Origin: Paraphaeosphaeria minitans
Taxonomy: Eukaryota; Ascomycota; Dothideomycetes; Pleosporales; Didymosphaeriaceae
Direction of reading: 5' to 3'
NCBI GenBank assembly: GCA_015832175.1
Contig: WJXW01000012.1
Location: forward strand, 392,001 to 456,000
DNA: 64,000 nucleotides
The notes under the pieces were generated by a model. That model ran no database searches. It had not been told where the DNA came from and was given only the letters and a program-made list of their open reading frames with translations. The position numbers and the translations under genes are program-made. Every line of letters starts with the position of its first letter. The first letter of the stretch is position 1. This document shows, in pieces, positions 23,042-34,291 of the stretch.

Positions 23042-23848
23042 ATGGCCTTCTTTGAACGCTTCAAGCGCCGTCCTGATGGCAGATACACTTCTTTACTCAC
23101 GGACGAGAACGAACCAGATACACCTACGAAACCAGCCCCTAGGGTCCGACGAGAGGGAACAAAAGGACCGTCTTGGAAGAGTGTGACATCGCACATTTCC
23201 TTCCTGCTTCTTGGGATTCTCTTCGGCATCGCGTGGAGCCACTGGTCGGTTGGCGGATTCTCCAATGATGGATATTTCCGTACGCACCTCTTCCAGCCAT
23301 ATTTGTCATCAGATAACTCGTACTAACGGGGAGATGCAGCACCATCTGGGAATCCATTCCCACTCCAAGTCTGGTTCGAGAATTCCACATTCACCGGCGA
23401 GCCCTCGGCGCTCACCCAATCCGCCTGGGCCTCCCTCATCCCCAAAGGCAAAGGCTTCGTCGAGCACCCGCACATCGCCTCCCCGCCCAAAGCCGTCGCC
23501 GCCTACCACCAAATCCACTGTCTCCACGGCATCCGCATCGCGTACTACTCCCGCGTCAACGAGCTGCACAAGCTGCAGGGCAAGCTCTCGCTCGTCAATC
23601 ACTACATCGAGAACATGGGCGCCCTGGGCGCGGATCTGCATCTGTATCATTTGGATCATTGCTTCGAGTATCTGAGGCAGGCGCTGATGTGTGCTGCGGA
23701 TAGTAATCTCGAGGATGTGGTGGTAGATGAGCGCACGGGGACGGCGGTGGCGCCGGGGTGGGGGACGGAGCGGGTGTGCAGGGATTTTGAGAGGTTGGGG
23801 AGGTGGAGCGAGAGATGGAGGGCTTCGGACGATGAGACCATCTTGTGA
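23042..23848 (+). CDS. UstYa/DUF3328 family protein
   Basis: Exon 1 (23042-23279) and exon 2 (23340-23848) are joined across a 60-bp intron with a perfect TACTAAC branch site, giving 248 residues. After a short basic cytosolic tail there is one membrane segment (about 52-68, ISFLLLGILFGIAW). The lumenal part carries the two family motifs of the HxxHC type: HQIHC (near 136) and HLDHC (near 183), followed by EYLRQALMC. Family knowledge: UstYa and relatives are oxidases or cyclases in ustiloxin, cyclochlorotine and other fungal peptide pathways, and the His/Cys motifs are needed for activity. Here no precursor peptide, nonribosomal synthetase or P450 gene is visible nearby, so a cluster role is not supported. 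The next gene downstream is a FluG-like protein 0.7 kb away on the same strand. Confidence 0.85.
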
Positions 23849-24556
23849 GCTTCTTTGTAGTCTATTGGCATTGCGGCGGTCGTCGATGCAGACAGAGTGT
23901 TTGGTGGAAGCCTCCACGAGTGTCCGTTCTAGGCACAAAAGTCATACCGTATGCTACTGCCCAAAGTGGTTTGGGCTGCGTGGACTAGTGCTGTACATCC
24001 CGCATCAAGGTTCTCTTCCTACATCAGACGGCTGGCTCTTGTTGTGCGGTCAACGGCTACTCTGTGAGGCTTATCCACTCTATCAAATATCGCGTCAGTG
24101 AGTACAAACAAGTTCGGCGCTTACTGCATCTTCGACCTCTGTTGGGAGCCTACTCTTTACCGGCGCTTCCGTGCGCGCCCCGACGTCACAGCACCAGCGT
24201 GGTTGGGCAGCAGCAGATTCATCACCTAGATTGTACGCACAAGTACAAGAGGCCAGATACTTCGCGTAACGCATTTTGTTCCAAAGTACGTATGGCCAGA
24301 GAAGATGGCAGAGAAAGCGTGATTTGCTTAAGCAGGCGTACCCAGCGTCGTGGATGTGGTCTGGTGACTAGGTATGCGCGCTCGAGTAGGTATGCGAGGC
24401 TGACGAACGAAGAGGCACCACTTCCGAGACAGAGCGACAGACCGATAAGTATTTCAATAATACGTATGACGTCTACACTCGCATAGCAACAATCCGACTC
24501 GCCGCGAATTAAATTCCTGCATCTTTGCATTCTGGGGCTCTCCCTTGCATGGCACG
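23849..24556. other. Intergenic, UstYa 3' flank and FluG-like promoter
   Basis: Small frames only, none with recognisable features. The FluG-like start is placed at 24557; the frame is open a little upstream but without an ATG. Confidence 0.5.
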
Positions 24557-27470
24557 ATGGAAGTTCCTTCTAAACCTACAATTGACAGTCTGCGCCACGT
24601 GGTGAACAACTTTCCAATCATAGACAACCATGCACACAACCTCATCCAGCCCGCTTTGGTAGACACGATCCCGCTTGAGTCGATAACTACCGAAGCGCAA
24701 GGGCGGGCGATGAGAGATGCTTTCAAGTCGCTTCCTCACCTGAGAGCAGCACGACAGCTACGCCGGCTATACGAGTGTCCTGACGATGCGAACTGGGAAG
24801 AGCTTCTCGCTCAGCGCGAGGAGTGGCTGAGGACAGATCCCGAGCGATTGAACCAGCAATGCTTTCAAGGGGTGCATGCCCTGCTCATCGACGATGGCCT
24901 CTCCAATCCGGACAAAGTAGTCCCGTATCACTGGCACAACCGTTATACAAAGGCGCCAAGCAAGCGCATAGTGAGAATCGAGACCGTAGCCGAGCGGCTC
25001 ATGGAGAGCCTGCTAGTTGGGGTTACGGACGATGATCTCTACGCCGCTACGTTCTTCACGGATACATGGGTCACCCTGACCGAAGATTTCGAAAAAGAAA
25101 TCCAAGAAGCGATCCTGGACCCTGAAGTAGCCGGCTTCAAGACTGTGATCTGCTATCGGACCGGATTGGACATTGAGCCAGATTATGAACGAGCCGCAAG
25201 AGATGTCGGTCTCCCATTCGAACGCTATGTAGAGCGGTGTGTGCGAAAGAAGAAGTACCGAATTGAACGGAAGGCCCTCAATGACTATCTCGTGCTGCGA
25301 ACACTGGAGATTCTTTCTGAAGAGACTCCACGCCTCGATGTAATGTCGAAGCCTTTGCAGCTGCATACTGGCCTCGGAGATAAGGATATCGACCTACTGA
25401 AGTCGAATCCAGGATATCTGCAGCCTGTCATCGAGAACTACACGAATGTTCCTTTTGTGCTGCTTCATTCAGCATACCCATATACCCGAGAAGCCGGATA
25501 CCTGGCCACGGTATATAAGAATGTTTATCTCGACATCGGGGAAGTGTTTCCAATGGTGAGTCGAGATGGCCAGAAAACAATATTGCGACAGGCACTGGAG
25601 ATCACTCCTGGTAGCAAGTTGCTCTACTCGAGCGACGGGCATTATTTGCCGGAGACGTATTGGCTCGCAAACGTGCAGTTTCGTGAGGTGTGGTTGGATG
25701 TAAGTAAACGATGGTGTATTCACATAATAACATCCGGCGCTCAGACAGCTAACTCTGGTAGCTCTTGATTGAGTACGTTGAGAAAGAAGATGTTACACCT
25801 CATCAAGCCATCGCTATGACAAAAGACATATTGTTCAACAATTCCAACATACTATATAACCTACAACACGAGGCAGTTTTCAACGATTTTGTCGTGCCGC
25901 CAAAAACACTCACATACAACACCAAGTCGTCCGTAGAGCCGTCAACCTCTCCAAACGCGGCTTCAATTCCACCCAGCTTAGATCCGCGAAGCCAAGCACC
26001 GTCACTCGTGCCTCCGTATCCCTCATCGACGGCGCCTCGAGCACCGTCCGAAGGATACCAGCCTCCACCGTTCCCTCCTCCACCGACGGAACCCCGGATC
26101 TATGACACCCGGCTATACGAAATCTTCATGCAACAGAACCCTGAAGTCAAGTTTGTCTACGTCCAGTGGCTCGACTACATGTCTACCATACGAGCACGGA
26201 TGGTTCCAATCAAAGAATTTGACCGCATGATGCGCTCAGGTAGCAGAATTGGTATTTCGCAGGGTAACACAGGAACGCTCCAGAACGATGGTTCCACGCC
26301 TGTCATGAACCCGATCGGGCAGATCTACGTGGAGCCAGACCTGCGATCGTTACGGCGGACGCACCAGCGAGATGCAATCCCCTCGGCAACAGTTTTGTCT
26401 TTCTGGCGCGATGAGAGAGGTAACCCTATTCGTGAATGCCCGCGTGCGAATATGGAGCTGTTGATCAACGAGTTACAATACAACCACGGAAGTAAGTCAT
26501 CCTACGAGGCAAATCATTTTACGTATGCTTACGAATGTTCGCAGTCAAGATTCTGTGCGGCTTCGAGATCGAAGTCACGCTCTTGCGGCGCAGTGACGCC
26601 CCGCAAGACGAAACCTTCACACCACTGACACGAACTCACGCATGGGGAACCTTGTCACCCGAACAATGGCTTCAAACACCCTTGCTCGCGGAGATCGCCA
26701 CGTCTCTATCAGACATGGGCATCGAGATCCAACAGTTCCACTCCGAGTCAGGCCAAGGGCAATACGAGTTCATCCTAGCTCCCCAACCGCTGTTGACCTC
26801 CGTGAACTCCTTGATCCAGGCCAGACAGGTCGTCTCGCAAATAGCAGCCTTCCATGGCCTCCGAGCTACACTGCACCCTAAACCATTCCCCGGCATTGGA
26901 ACCGCAGCTCACGCACACCTCTCACTGGATCCCCCCGACCGAGACCTCCAGTTCTTCGTCGGCGGCGTGCTCAACCATCTACCTGCGATCTGCGCATTCA
27001 CGCTGCCCGAAGCGGCTAGCTACGACCGCGTAGCAGACGACTCCTGGACCGGCGGCACATGGGTTGCGTGGGGCACGCAGAACCGCGAAGTGCCGCTCCG
27101 CCGAGTCAGCGGTGGCAGGTGGGAGATCAGGTGCCTCGATGGCTTCGCCAACATGTACTTCGCAATCAGCGCCATCCTCGCGGCCGGGACGCTGGGACTG
27201 AAGAGCACCGTCGTAGACTTTCCGCAAAGAGACGTACGGGTCAACCCGTCGCAGCTAGATGGAGAAGGGCGAGCGACGTACGGCATCACGCGGAAGCTGC
27301 CCGCTGGCTTTGGCGAGGCGGCGTTTGCCCTCGTCGACGACAACGAGTTGGCGGAGTCGCTAGGGAAGGCGTTTGTGGAGGACTATCTGGCCATGAAGAA
27401 GAGCGAGCACGAGATGCTGTCCAAGATGTCGGATGAGGAGCGTAGGGGGTGGTTGATCGAGAGGTACTGA
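24557..27470 (+). CDS. FluG-like amidohydrolase-glutamine synthetase fusion
   Basis: Three exons: 24557-25699, 25762-26491 and 26545-27470, with introns of 62 and 53 bp, giving 2799 nt, 932 residues. The N-terminal half is an amidohydrolase-2 type domain (IDNHAHNLIQP near 25; VLLHSAYPYTREAGYLA; YSSDGHYLPETYW near 360). A proline/serine-rich linker (about 438-493, including PPPFPPPPTEP) leads into a type I-like glutamine synthetase domain (about 495-932) with PRANMELLINEL, FEIEVTLLRR, ESGQGQYEF, GTAAHAHLSL and RWEIRCLDGFANMY. FluG in Aspergillus nidulans has the same architecture and is needed for production of a sporulation signal. True glutamine synthetase activity is not established for the family. 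Many ascomycetes have several FluG-like paralogues, so orthology to fluG itself is uncertain. Confidence 0.88.
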
Positions 27471-29182
27471 GGATGCGCGGCCATCTAGACGCGATGAGCG
27501 TGGCGGGTTGTTTTCGCATGGTTTTGCTCTGCATTTCTTCACTCTAGCTCATGCGTTGGAAAATGTACAGTAGGTAGCGAGCCTGGATAGGAGTCCTGTT
27601 CGTGGAATTACGTGTGTCCGACTGAGTCTGCGTACGTAGCAAGGCAGCTTCGGAGTAATACTGCAAGTACTTGGTCCTTTGGGATACGAAGACGTGGAAA
27701 GTTATGTTCATCTCACTCTGCTCCTAGATTGGCATCGCCGTTTGCACGATCGTCGCTCTAACACAATACGTGGCTCTATATCTAGATGCTCCGTCCTACC
27801 CACTATCCCGCATATCCCCTCCATTTATTTATATTTCCCTTTCCTTTATTTTCTTACTCAATCAAGATATCCAATACCCACGAAGTAAACGAAAGATATT
27901 TGAGCTGAGTTGTTTGGGGGGTGGGGGGAGGTACAAGGTGTAACCGCGAACAACCTTTGACATTGTAAACTCGAGGACGAGCCCGTTGTCTCAGCTCGCC
28001 AGATCAGCGTGGTTGGATCTTCGACTCCTTGGGCCCGTGGATTCTACCAGCTATCTTGTTGACAGCTCCGGACTGGAAGAAAGGGGTGGCACACGGACAT
28101 GTGGAGGGAGGGAGGAAGGGTTGTTTAGGACGCCTATAAATTAGCACGCTTTCCAAAAAATAAAATAAATCAAAACCACTCGTCTTGGTTCAAAAAATCC
28201 GGGACTTTTCTACGTCAATCGACGGGCCGCTGGCGTCATGATCTTGGCAAAGAATCAAGAAAAAGATGCCAAAAATGACCCGACTCGCCGAAATCTTAGC
28301 GGGAGCTGGTGGCTATGCTCAACTGCTCAACCGCGAAGGGTGGTTTGTCCCAGTTTCCGGCTCATCGTTAGCAGTCGCACGGCAAAGTTGTAATCAAAGC
28401 ATGATCAGGTGTTTCTACAAGACGGCAGGGCAGCAGTACATGGACGGGGCGAGAGATTTGGAGCTTTGGGAGTTGGAAGATCGATCGATTGATCTTGTCG
28501 TATGGGAGCGGGAGTCAGCGTAGCGTTGGCTGTCGTCGACAGTCTGATAAAGGATTGAGACTTCGGTGACGTTTGGGTAGTGATTCCCCGTGAGATTTTT
28601 TTTTGCTGCAGTCGACTTGTGTTCGGATCAGCGTAGGAATAAAAACATGAATGTGCTTCTGCGAGAAAGTCACATGTTTGATCCGATTCAGAATCTACTT
28701 TCAGAGGGAGAAGTAGCTTGAAGTAGGATGTAAACTCGGAGAAGGAGGGCGTGCGTGTGTCGCGGGCCGTGAGCACTTAAAGTCGAAATGATTGGACTAC
28801 CTATCCTTCCCTTCCCTTTCCTTTTTTTTCCTTTTCTTTTTTAGATATTTACAGCCCCTTATCTCCGCCAATTGATCCTCCGCGACCTCTCCTTCACATT
28901 CCATGATTTGGGAACCGTGATCAATGAGAAAGACCCTCAATGATGGGATGGGGGTCTTCTACCAAATGGGTGTATTCCCTCAATACGTCTATGGAAATCG
29001 AACTTGAAAGTGGAAGTAATGGCCTAACAAGAACCGAAACAGCTAGATAGTGACATGAACCCGACGCCCCCACGCTAACACCGCCGCCCAGGAATTTTGA
29101 GCAACAATGGTATGCAGTCTTATCACGGCATCATGCGCCATTACCACCACCACTCGCAAGCCCGTTTTGAAGAAAACCACGC
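27471..29182. other. Intergenic between convergent genes
   Basis: About 1.7 kb holding the 3' flanks of the FluG-like and Yvc1 genes. A pyrimidine-rich stretch lies at about 28801-28845. An 85-codon plus-strand frame (28266-28523) has an ATG and no stop for its length, but shows no motif; I do not call it. Confidence 0.5.
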
Positions 29183-31441
29183 TCACGAATCCTGCCAAAC
29201 GCTGCTCAGCCTCCTCCTCGCCGGCTGCATCGCACTCCCGGGACTCATGCTCCGACTCCTCATCCCCGCCATCCCCGCAAAACTGTTCTCCAGAATCGCG
29301 TCCTCGAGATCGTCTTCCTCCTCAATCCGCTGCATCACCGCCTCGGGCGGCTCTTCGTCAAACACCTCGCGGATCTCGGCGTGCACGTCGAACGTGCTCC
29401 AGAGGCTCAACTTCCCACGCTTCGTCGGCCCGTTGACGGTGGGTTTGCGCTTCGGCTTCCAGAGGTGGTGCCGCTCGTACCAGGCGATGGCGAGGAGGAG
29501 CGGGGCGTTGAGCACGCGCACCATGGTGATGTTGATCTTGTGAAACCAGCGGGGGGTTACGATGTGTTTGAGAGGGAGGAGGAAGACGATGGCGAGGATG
29601 TTGGTAGGCGGGAAGTAGGAGAATAGGGAGTCGGATTTTACACCTTCGAAGGTGGAGACTGCGCGGCGGAACTGGACTTCTGCGGTTGCGTCGGCGGCAA
29701 TCTTGGAGAAGGTGTTGGAGAGGATGGACACGAGGACTGTGAGGAAGAGGGTGTTGCCTAGGAAGGCGTAGACCACCATGAGCACGGGGCCAAGGACCTC
29801 GTGGAAGTTGGGCGACTCGGTGATGCCTGTGCCGTCGAGGCCGAACCAGATCCAGAGCATCCACTTGGAGATTTCGATGGGGCCGGGCTCGTCGCCGAAG
29901 TTGTCTTTTGCGCTGCCCATGCTGAGCCACTTGAGCGATAACAAGAACCCTGCGAAGCACCACACAGCGATCAAGCTGAGGGCTGTGAATTCCTTCACCA
30001 TGGCCCGCAGTGCGATGAATAGCATGTTCTCCGGCATGAGATTAAAGGCCAGCCTGGGGAAGAGGATTGGAGCAGCAATGGCAAGGATGTCCAATGCTTG
30101 CCTCCCAAGATCGCTACTGTCGACTGACCAGGCCCAGACTCGAAGACCCAGATACGACAAGTAGATAACCACAAAAGTGACATCCAAGAAGGCCCATAGC
30201 TCTTGCGTATGTACTTGCCAACCGTGCTCCAACATGGACGCGCACTCGTCCACGACCCAACCCGCGCCGTAGATCAAGAACACGAGTTCAGCTAGTGTGA
30301 ATTCGTCGTGGTTTTGTTTCATCATACACCAACAATACAGCGTGATCAGTATCACGAACCACGTTGCTTCCACAAAGGCACGAGTTCTGGGCACGATTAG
30401 ACGGTATTGGTTCAGCAGCGGAGCGTGCCGCGGATCGTAGAGCGATATGGGCTTGTGCTTATAGTGATCGGAAAGGATATCCATGAAGGCCGTTGGCGTA
30501 TAGACGATGCGGCCGCGGTACACGCCGTCAATGACCTTTTGTGGCGCTGAGCTGCTGAGAAACATCTTGCTCTCGGAGACGATGGCAACTTCCAATGCGG
30601 TCAGCTTGCCCTCGTAGCCGCCTTGACCCTGATACTGCCACTTGCGGTTTTCAGGGCAGATTTCCGAGGGCGCATTTTGAAATGGCGTAAAAGGGGAAAC
30701 TAGGATCCTGGCTAATTGAAGTAGACCTTGCTTCCCGGCAAACTCCTCGTCGTGCCTTCGAAGAACTTTCATGGCAACCAACTCGCACAAGTTGGCTCGG
30801 GTTAGATTTACAGTCTGGTGATGATGCTGGAATTGCTGCTCGCGCAAGAATTGCATCCTATTGACGAACAGGCAGTACACTGTACGTGGGTTGTGTCAGT
30901 CGTCATCCTGAGTACGAAGCGAAGCCTTCTCACCGATAGATATATCATCTGCATCAAAGAGCCGGTCAACAAGAGGCTTGACGATCAAAACATTCATGCG
31001 GGGTTCTTTCAGTTGATCCATGCTATACGGGTCTTCTATGCACGCCAATACCAGCCGTCGGATCCGCTGAATGTTGTAGTAAACATTCAACTTGGTGTTC
31101 GGATCAGTGAAGAAGGTTTCCCGCGGTCCTGGAGCCGCGTTCTCCCCTCGGACGCATCCGTCGGGATCCGCAAGTTCATTGTCGCCCAGCAATGTCTCTT
31201 GCTCCTGGTGGTTCCGATGCGAGCGCAGTACATCGCTCAGCGTGCGGTTCTTGCCGGACAAGTGCGGTCGATCCAGGTGCTTGGAGATTCTTATATGCTG
31301 TGATGAGGCGGCGCGCTTCGGTGATGGGTCGCCTGTGCTAGTGCTGCCATTGGATTCGTATCTCGAGTTGGGAAGGCTGGTAGGCCGCGACTCCGCATTG
31401 TTTGAGCTATTAGATGCCGAGAAGCCAGCAGCGGCGGACAT
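29183..31441 (-). CDS. YVC1: Vacuolar TRP-type cation channel (Yvc1-like)
   Basis: Exon 1 (31441-30934) and exon 2 (30879-29183) are joined across a 54-bp phase-1 intron, giving 734 residues. The N-terminal third is cytosolic and Ser-rich, leading to the conserved block FFTDPNTKLNVYYNIQRIRR and LFDADDISIVYCLFVNRMQFL. Six membrane segments follow (about 335-620); the pore loop is the WMLWIWFGLDGTGITESPNF stretch near 505, and the last helix contains VYAFLGNTLFLTVLVSILSNTF. The C-terminus is acidic (EEPPEAVMQRIEEEDDLEDAILENSFAG), similar to the calcium-sensing acidic patch of yeast Yvc1. Yvc1 releases calcium from the vacuole on osmotic or mechanical stimulation. The frame is open upstream to an ATG at 31636 with a low-complexity extension; I prefer the internal start MSAAAGF. 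Confidence 0.88.
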
Positions 31442-32580
31442 GAGAGGCCCAGCGGTATTAGGTAATGCGATTGAGGGATCAGGCCAGGGTGGATACCAGC
31501 AGGCGGAAAAGCGGGAAAAAAGTCGTAAAGTGAGCGGGTGAGGAAGAGGTCCCGATGAGGAAAGGACGACAAGCCTGAGTGGGGTTGGGCGGTTCGGTTG
31601 CGGTGGCTCGTTGTTATCGTTATTGTTGTTGCGCACGGTACAATGGCAACTGGGATCTTTGCGAGTGTGGAATGCCTTGAAGAGTGCGCAGTTGGGTTTG
31701 CTATGAGGCGTAGGTAGGTAGAATAGCGAGGTGCGATAAGGTGTGACGTTCTCTCCAGGACGAGCAAAAGCACCGACACACGGGAGGAGACTAGGGCCAG
31801 AAACAGCCTAGCTGCATCAAGAAAAGCGCACGCCACACGTCTGGATGGACACTCGTGTGCGGGTGCCGCAGAAGTTGAGATCGGTTGTCAAGAGAGAAAT
31901 CCGTAGGGAAGCAAGTAACTCGCATTTGGGCAAGACTATCTACAGTATTTGTACGGCACTGTGCCTTCAAAAGGAAGGCCATGACGTCACAAGCACAGGC
32001 AAAGTCTGCGCAGGTACTTCCGCATGCCAGATCCTTGGCGTGGGCGAGTCAACATGATCAATGGGACATGATCACAACCGTAGGCTTTGGACATGACCAA
32101 CAACCGTAGGCATTGGACATGATATACACATCCAACAAGCTGCCTCCTACACTCCTACCCACTCTCAATTAGCCGCGCGCCAGCGCTACCTAGCGTGACG
32201 CTCTACCACCAGACAGCACGAGGGGCAAGTGGACCCCAGTTCTTTGTACTTTGTACCTCGCATTCACCGCGATACCTTCTACCCCACCGCATACCCTCTG
32301 GTCGAATACAGTTCACCCAATTCTATTCCTGCAGGCCGGAAAAGTATCGCCTCTTTCCATCTCACCTCACCCGCACGCTTCTCCGACGGATCAACCCGGG
32401 GTCCTCCTCCCCGACCATTGAACCTCTACCCCCTGTAATCCACGCCCTACTTAGTCACACTCACACATAAACACCAAGGAAATACTTCGCCGAGGGAAGA
32501 GTATACACCTCCTCACCAACGGCAAGCCGGTTTCCCATTCTCCTCCCATCGTTTCACGGGAACTTGGTCGAAACAACATC
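31442..32580. other. Divergent promoter region of YVC1 and the D-serine dehydratase-like gene
   Basis: No supportable gene. Near 32064-32118 a direct duplication is visible: GGGACATGATCACAACCGTAGGCTTTGGACATGACCAACAACCGTAGGCATTGGACATGA, where CAACCGTAGGC and TTGGACATGA each occur twice. TAGGTAGGTAG occurs at about 31710. Confidence 0.5.
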
Positions 32581-34098
32581 ATGGACTACCCCTACGCTTC
32601 CCTCGCCCTCCCTTCGCAAGCCGCCCTGCAACTCCAATATGTCGGGAAAAAACTCGTCGACCTGCCCACCCCCGCCGTGGTCCTCGACCGCGCCAAAGTG
32701 AGGAAGAACTGCGAGGCCATGCTCGATGTGTGTGGGAAGTTGGGCGTCGGCTTCAGGGCGCATGTCAAGAGCCACAAGGTCAGTCTCTCGACCCTGTCCG
32801 TCACCAGTGATAGACGCATTCGCGGGCCAGCTGGAGAAAAGGGTGAGACTGACACGTTGACCAGACGCTCGAGCTCTCCAAGCTGCAAGTCGGCCCCGCC
32901 CTCGACAAGCCCGCAAACTTCATCGTCTCGACGCTGGTCGAGGCGGAGAACCTGCTACCCTTTTTGCTCGAGTGCCAGGCCAATGGCAGAGAAAGCAGCG
33001 TGAGAACCCCTCCTCGCACCGTCCTCTTCCCCAACACGTATAGGATTCATAGTCATGCTTCTCGATTCTGATCAGGTCCTCTACGGCGTCCCCCCGGCCC
33101 CCACCACCCTCCCCCGCCTCACCCACCTCGCCTCCAAACTCCGCCCAGGCTGTGTCAACATCCTCATCGACAGCATCGAGTCCTTCAACAAGCTTAAAGA
33201 CGGGCTCGTCGCCGCCAAGATCGGCGTCTTCATCAAGGTCGACACGGGCTACCAGCGCGCCGGCATGACCACCGCATCCCAGAAGTTCCCGCGCCTCATC
33301 AGAAAGGTGGTGGGCACCGTTGGCGAAGAGTTCCGCGGCTTCTACTCTCACTACGGGCACTCGTACGCGGGCAACTCGGAGAAGGACGCCGCGCACGGCC
33401 TGATCTCCGAGCTCGAGGGCCTCGAGGAAGCGGCCGCGGCAATCGAGGAGAATTATCTGGCGCTGCTCAGCAACAGGATCGTGCTGACCGTGGGCGCGAC
33501 GCCCACGGCGACAGCCGCGATGAACATGCTCTCCGGGTCGCCGCGAGCTGCAGAGTTCAAGACGCTGCTGAACCGCCTCAAGGAGACGTTTGCCGTGGAG
33601 CTGCATGCGGGGGTGTACCCGCTGCTCGACATGCAACAGGTCGCGACGCACGCGCGGCCAGCGTCTGGGAGGGCGGCTTTAACGAAAGATGGCGTGGGGA
33701 TCAAAGTCCTGCTCGAGATATCTTCCGTCTACGATGAGAGGGAGAAACCCGAGGCGCTTGCTTCAGCTGGGTCGTTGGCGTTGGGTAGGGAGCCGTGTAA
33801 GAGCTATCCGGGGTGGGGCATCGTGACCGGCGAGCTAGGGAACGACGGGAATGTCGTGTATGACGAGCGGGGAGATCGTACCGGTTGGATCGTAGGCCGC
33901 ATAAGTCAAGAGCATGGGATTCTGACGTGGGAGGGTCCAGAGCACGACATGAAGCCATTAGACATAGGGTCCAAAGTCCTGGTTTGGCCAAACCATGCGT
34001 GCGTGGCTGGCGCTGGATTTGGGTGGTATCTCATCGTTGATACGGAGAAGGATAGTCATACCGTTCTGGACGTCTGGGTCCGGTGGCGTGGATGGTAA
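32581..34098 (+). CDS. D-serine dehydratase-like / D-threonine aldolase-like PLP enzyme
   Basis: Three exons: 32581-32778, 32865-32999 and 33076-34098, with introns of 86 and 76 bp, giving 451 residues. The fold-type III (alanine racemase-like) N-terminal domain carries DLPTPAVVLDRAKVRKNCE and the PLP-lysine block RAHVKSHKTLE (about 59-69). The central barrel has KVDTGYQRAGM, GFYSHYGHSY and TVGATPTA. The C-terminal domain ends with LVWPNHACVAGAGFGWYLIVD; the His and Cys of NHAC (near 416-418) correspond to the zinc ligands of yeast Dsd1 and chicken D-serine dehydratase. Dsd1 converts D-serine to pyruvate and ammonia, detoxifying D-serine. The relation to metal-dependent D-threonine aldolases is close, but the H-x-C zinc site and length favour the Dsd1 branch. 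The frame is phase 0 at both junctions. Confidence 0.88.
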
Positions 34099-34291
34099 AA
34101 AAGTCGGTTGATATCCTCCTTATCAACATGTAGAGAAGAAAAGTTTGGATGGTTGAGTGTTGTTAAAAAATCTAAAGACTGCATTGCTCCTCTCAGGTAT
34201 TACAATGCCACAGACTTTTTTCCCCAAGCAATGCATTACTTCTTAGTATATAGTATCAAGGGCATAAATTCGCGTTGACGCCCATGAGTTG

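Noticed and set aside
28266..28523. 85-codon plus-strand frame between convergent genes
   Set aside because: ATG-initiated, but no motif, signal or transcript evidence; consistent with chance.
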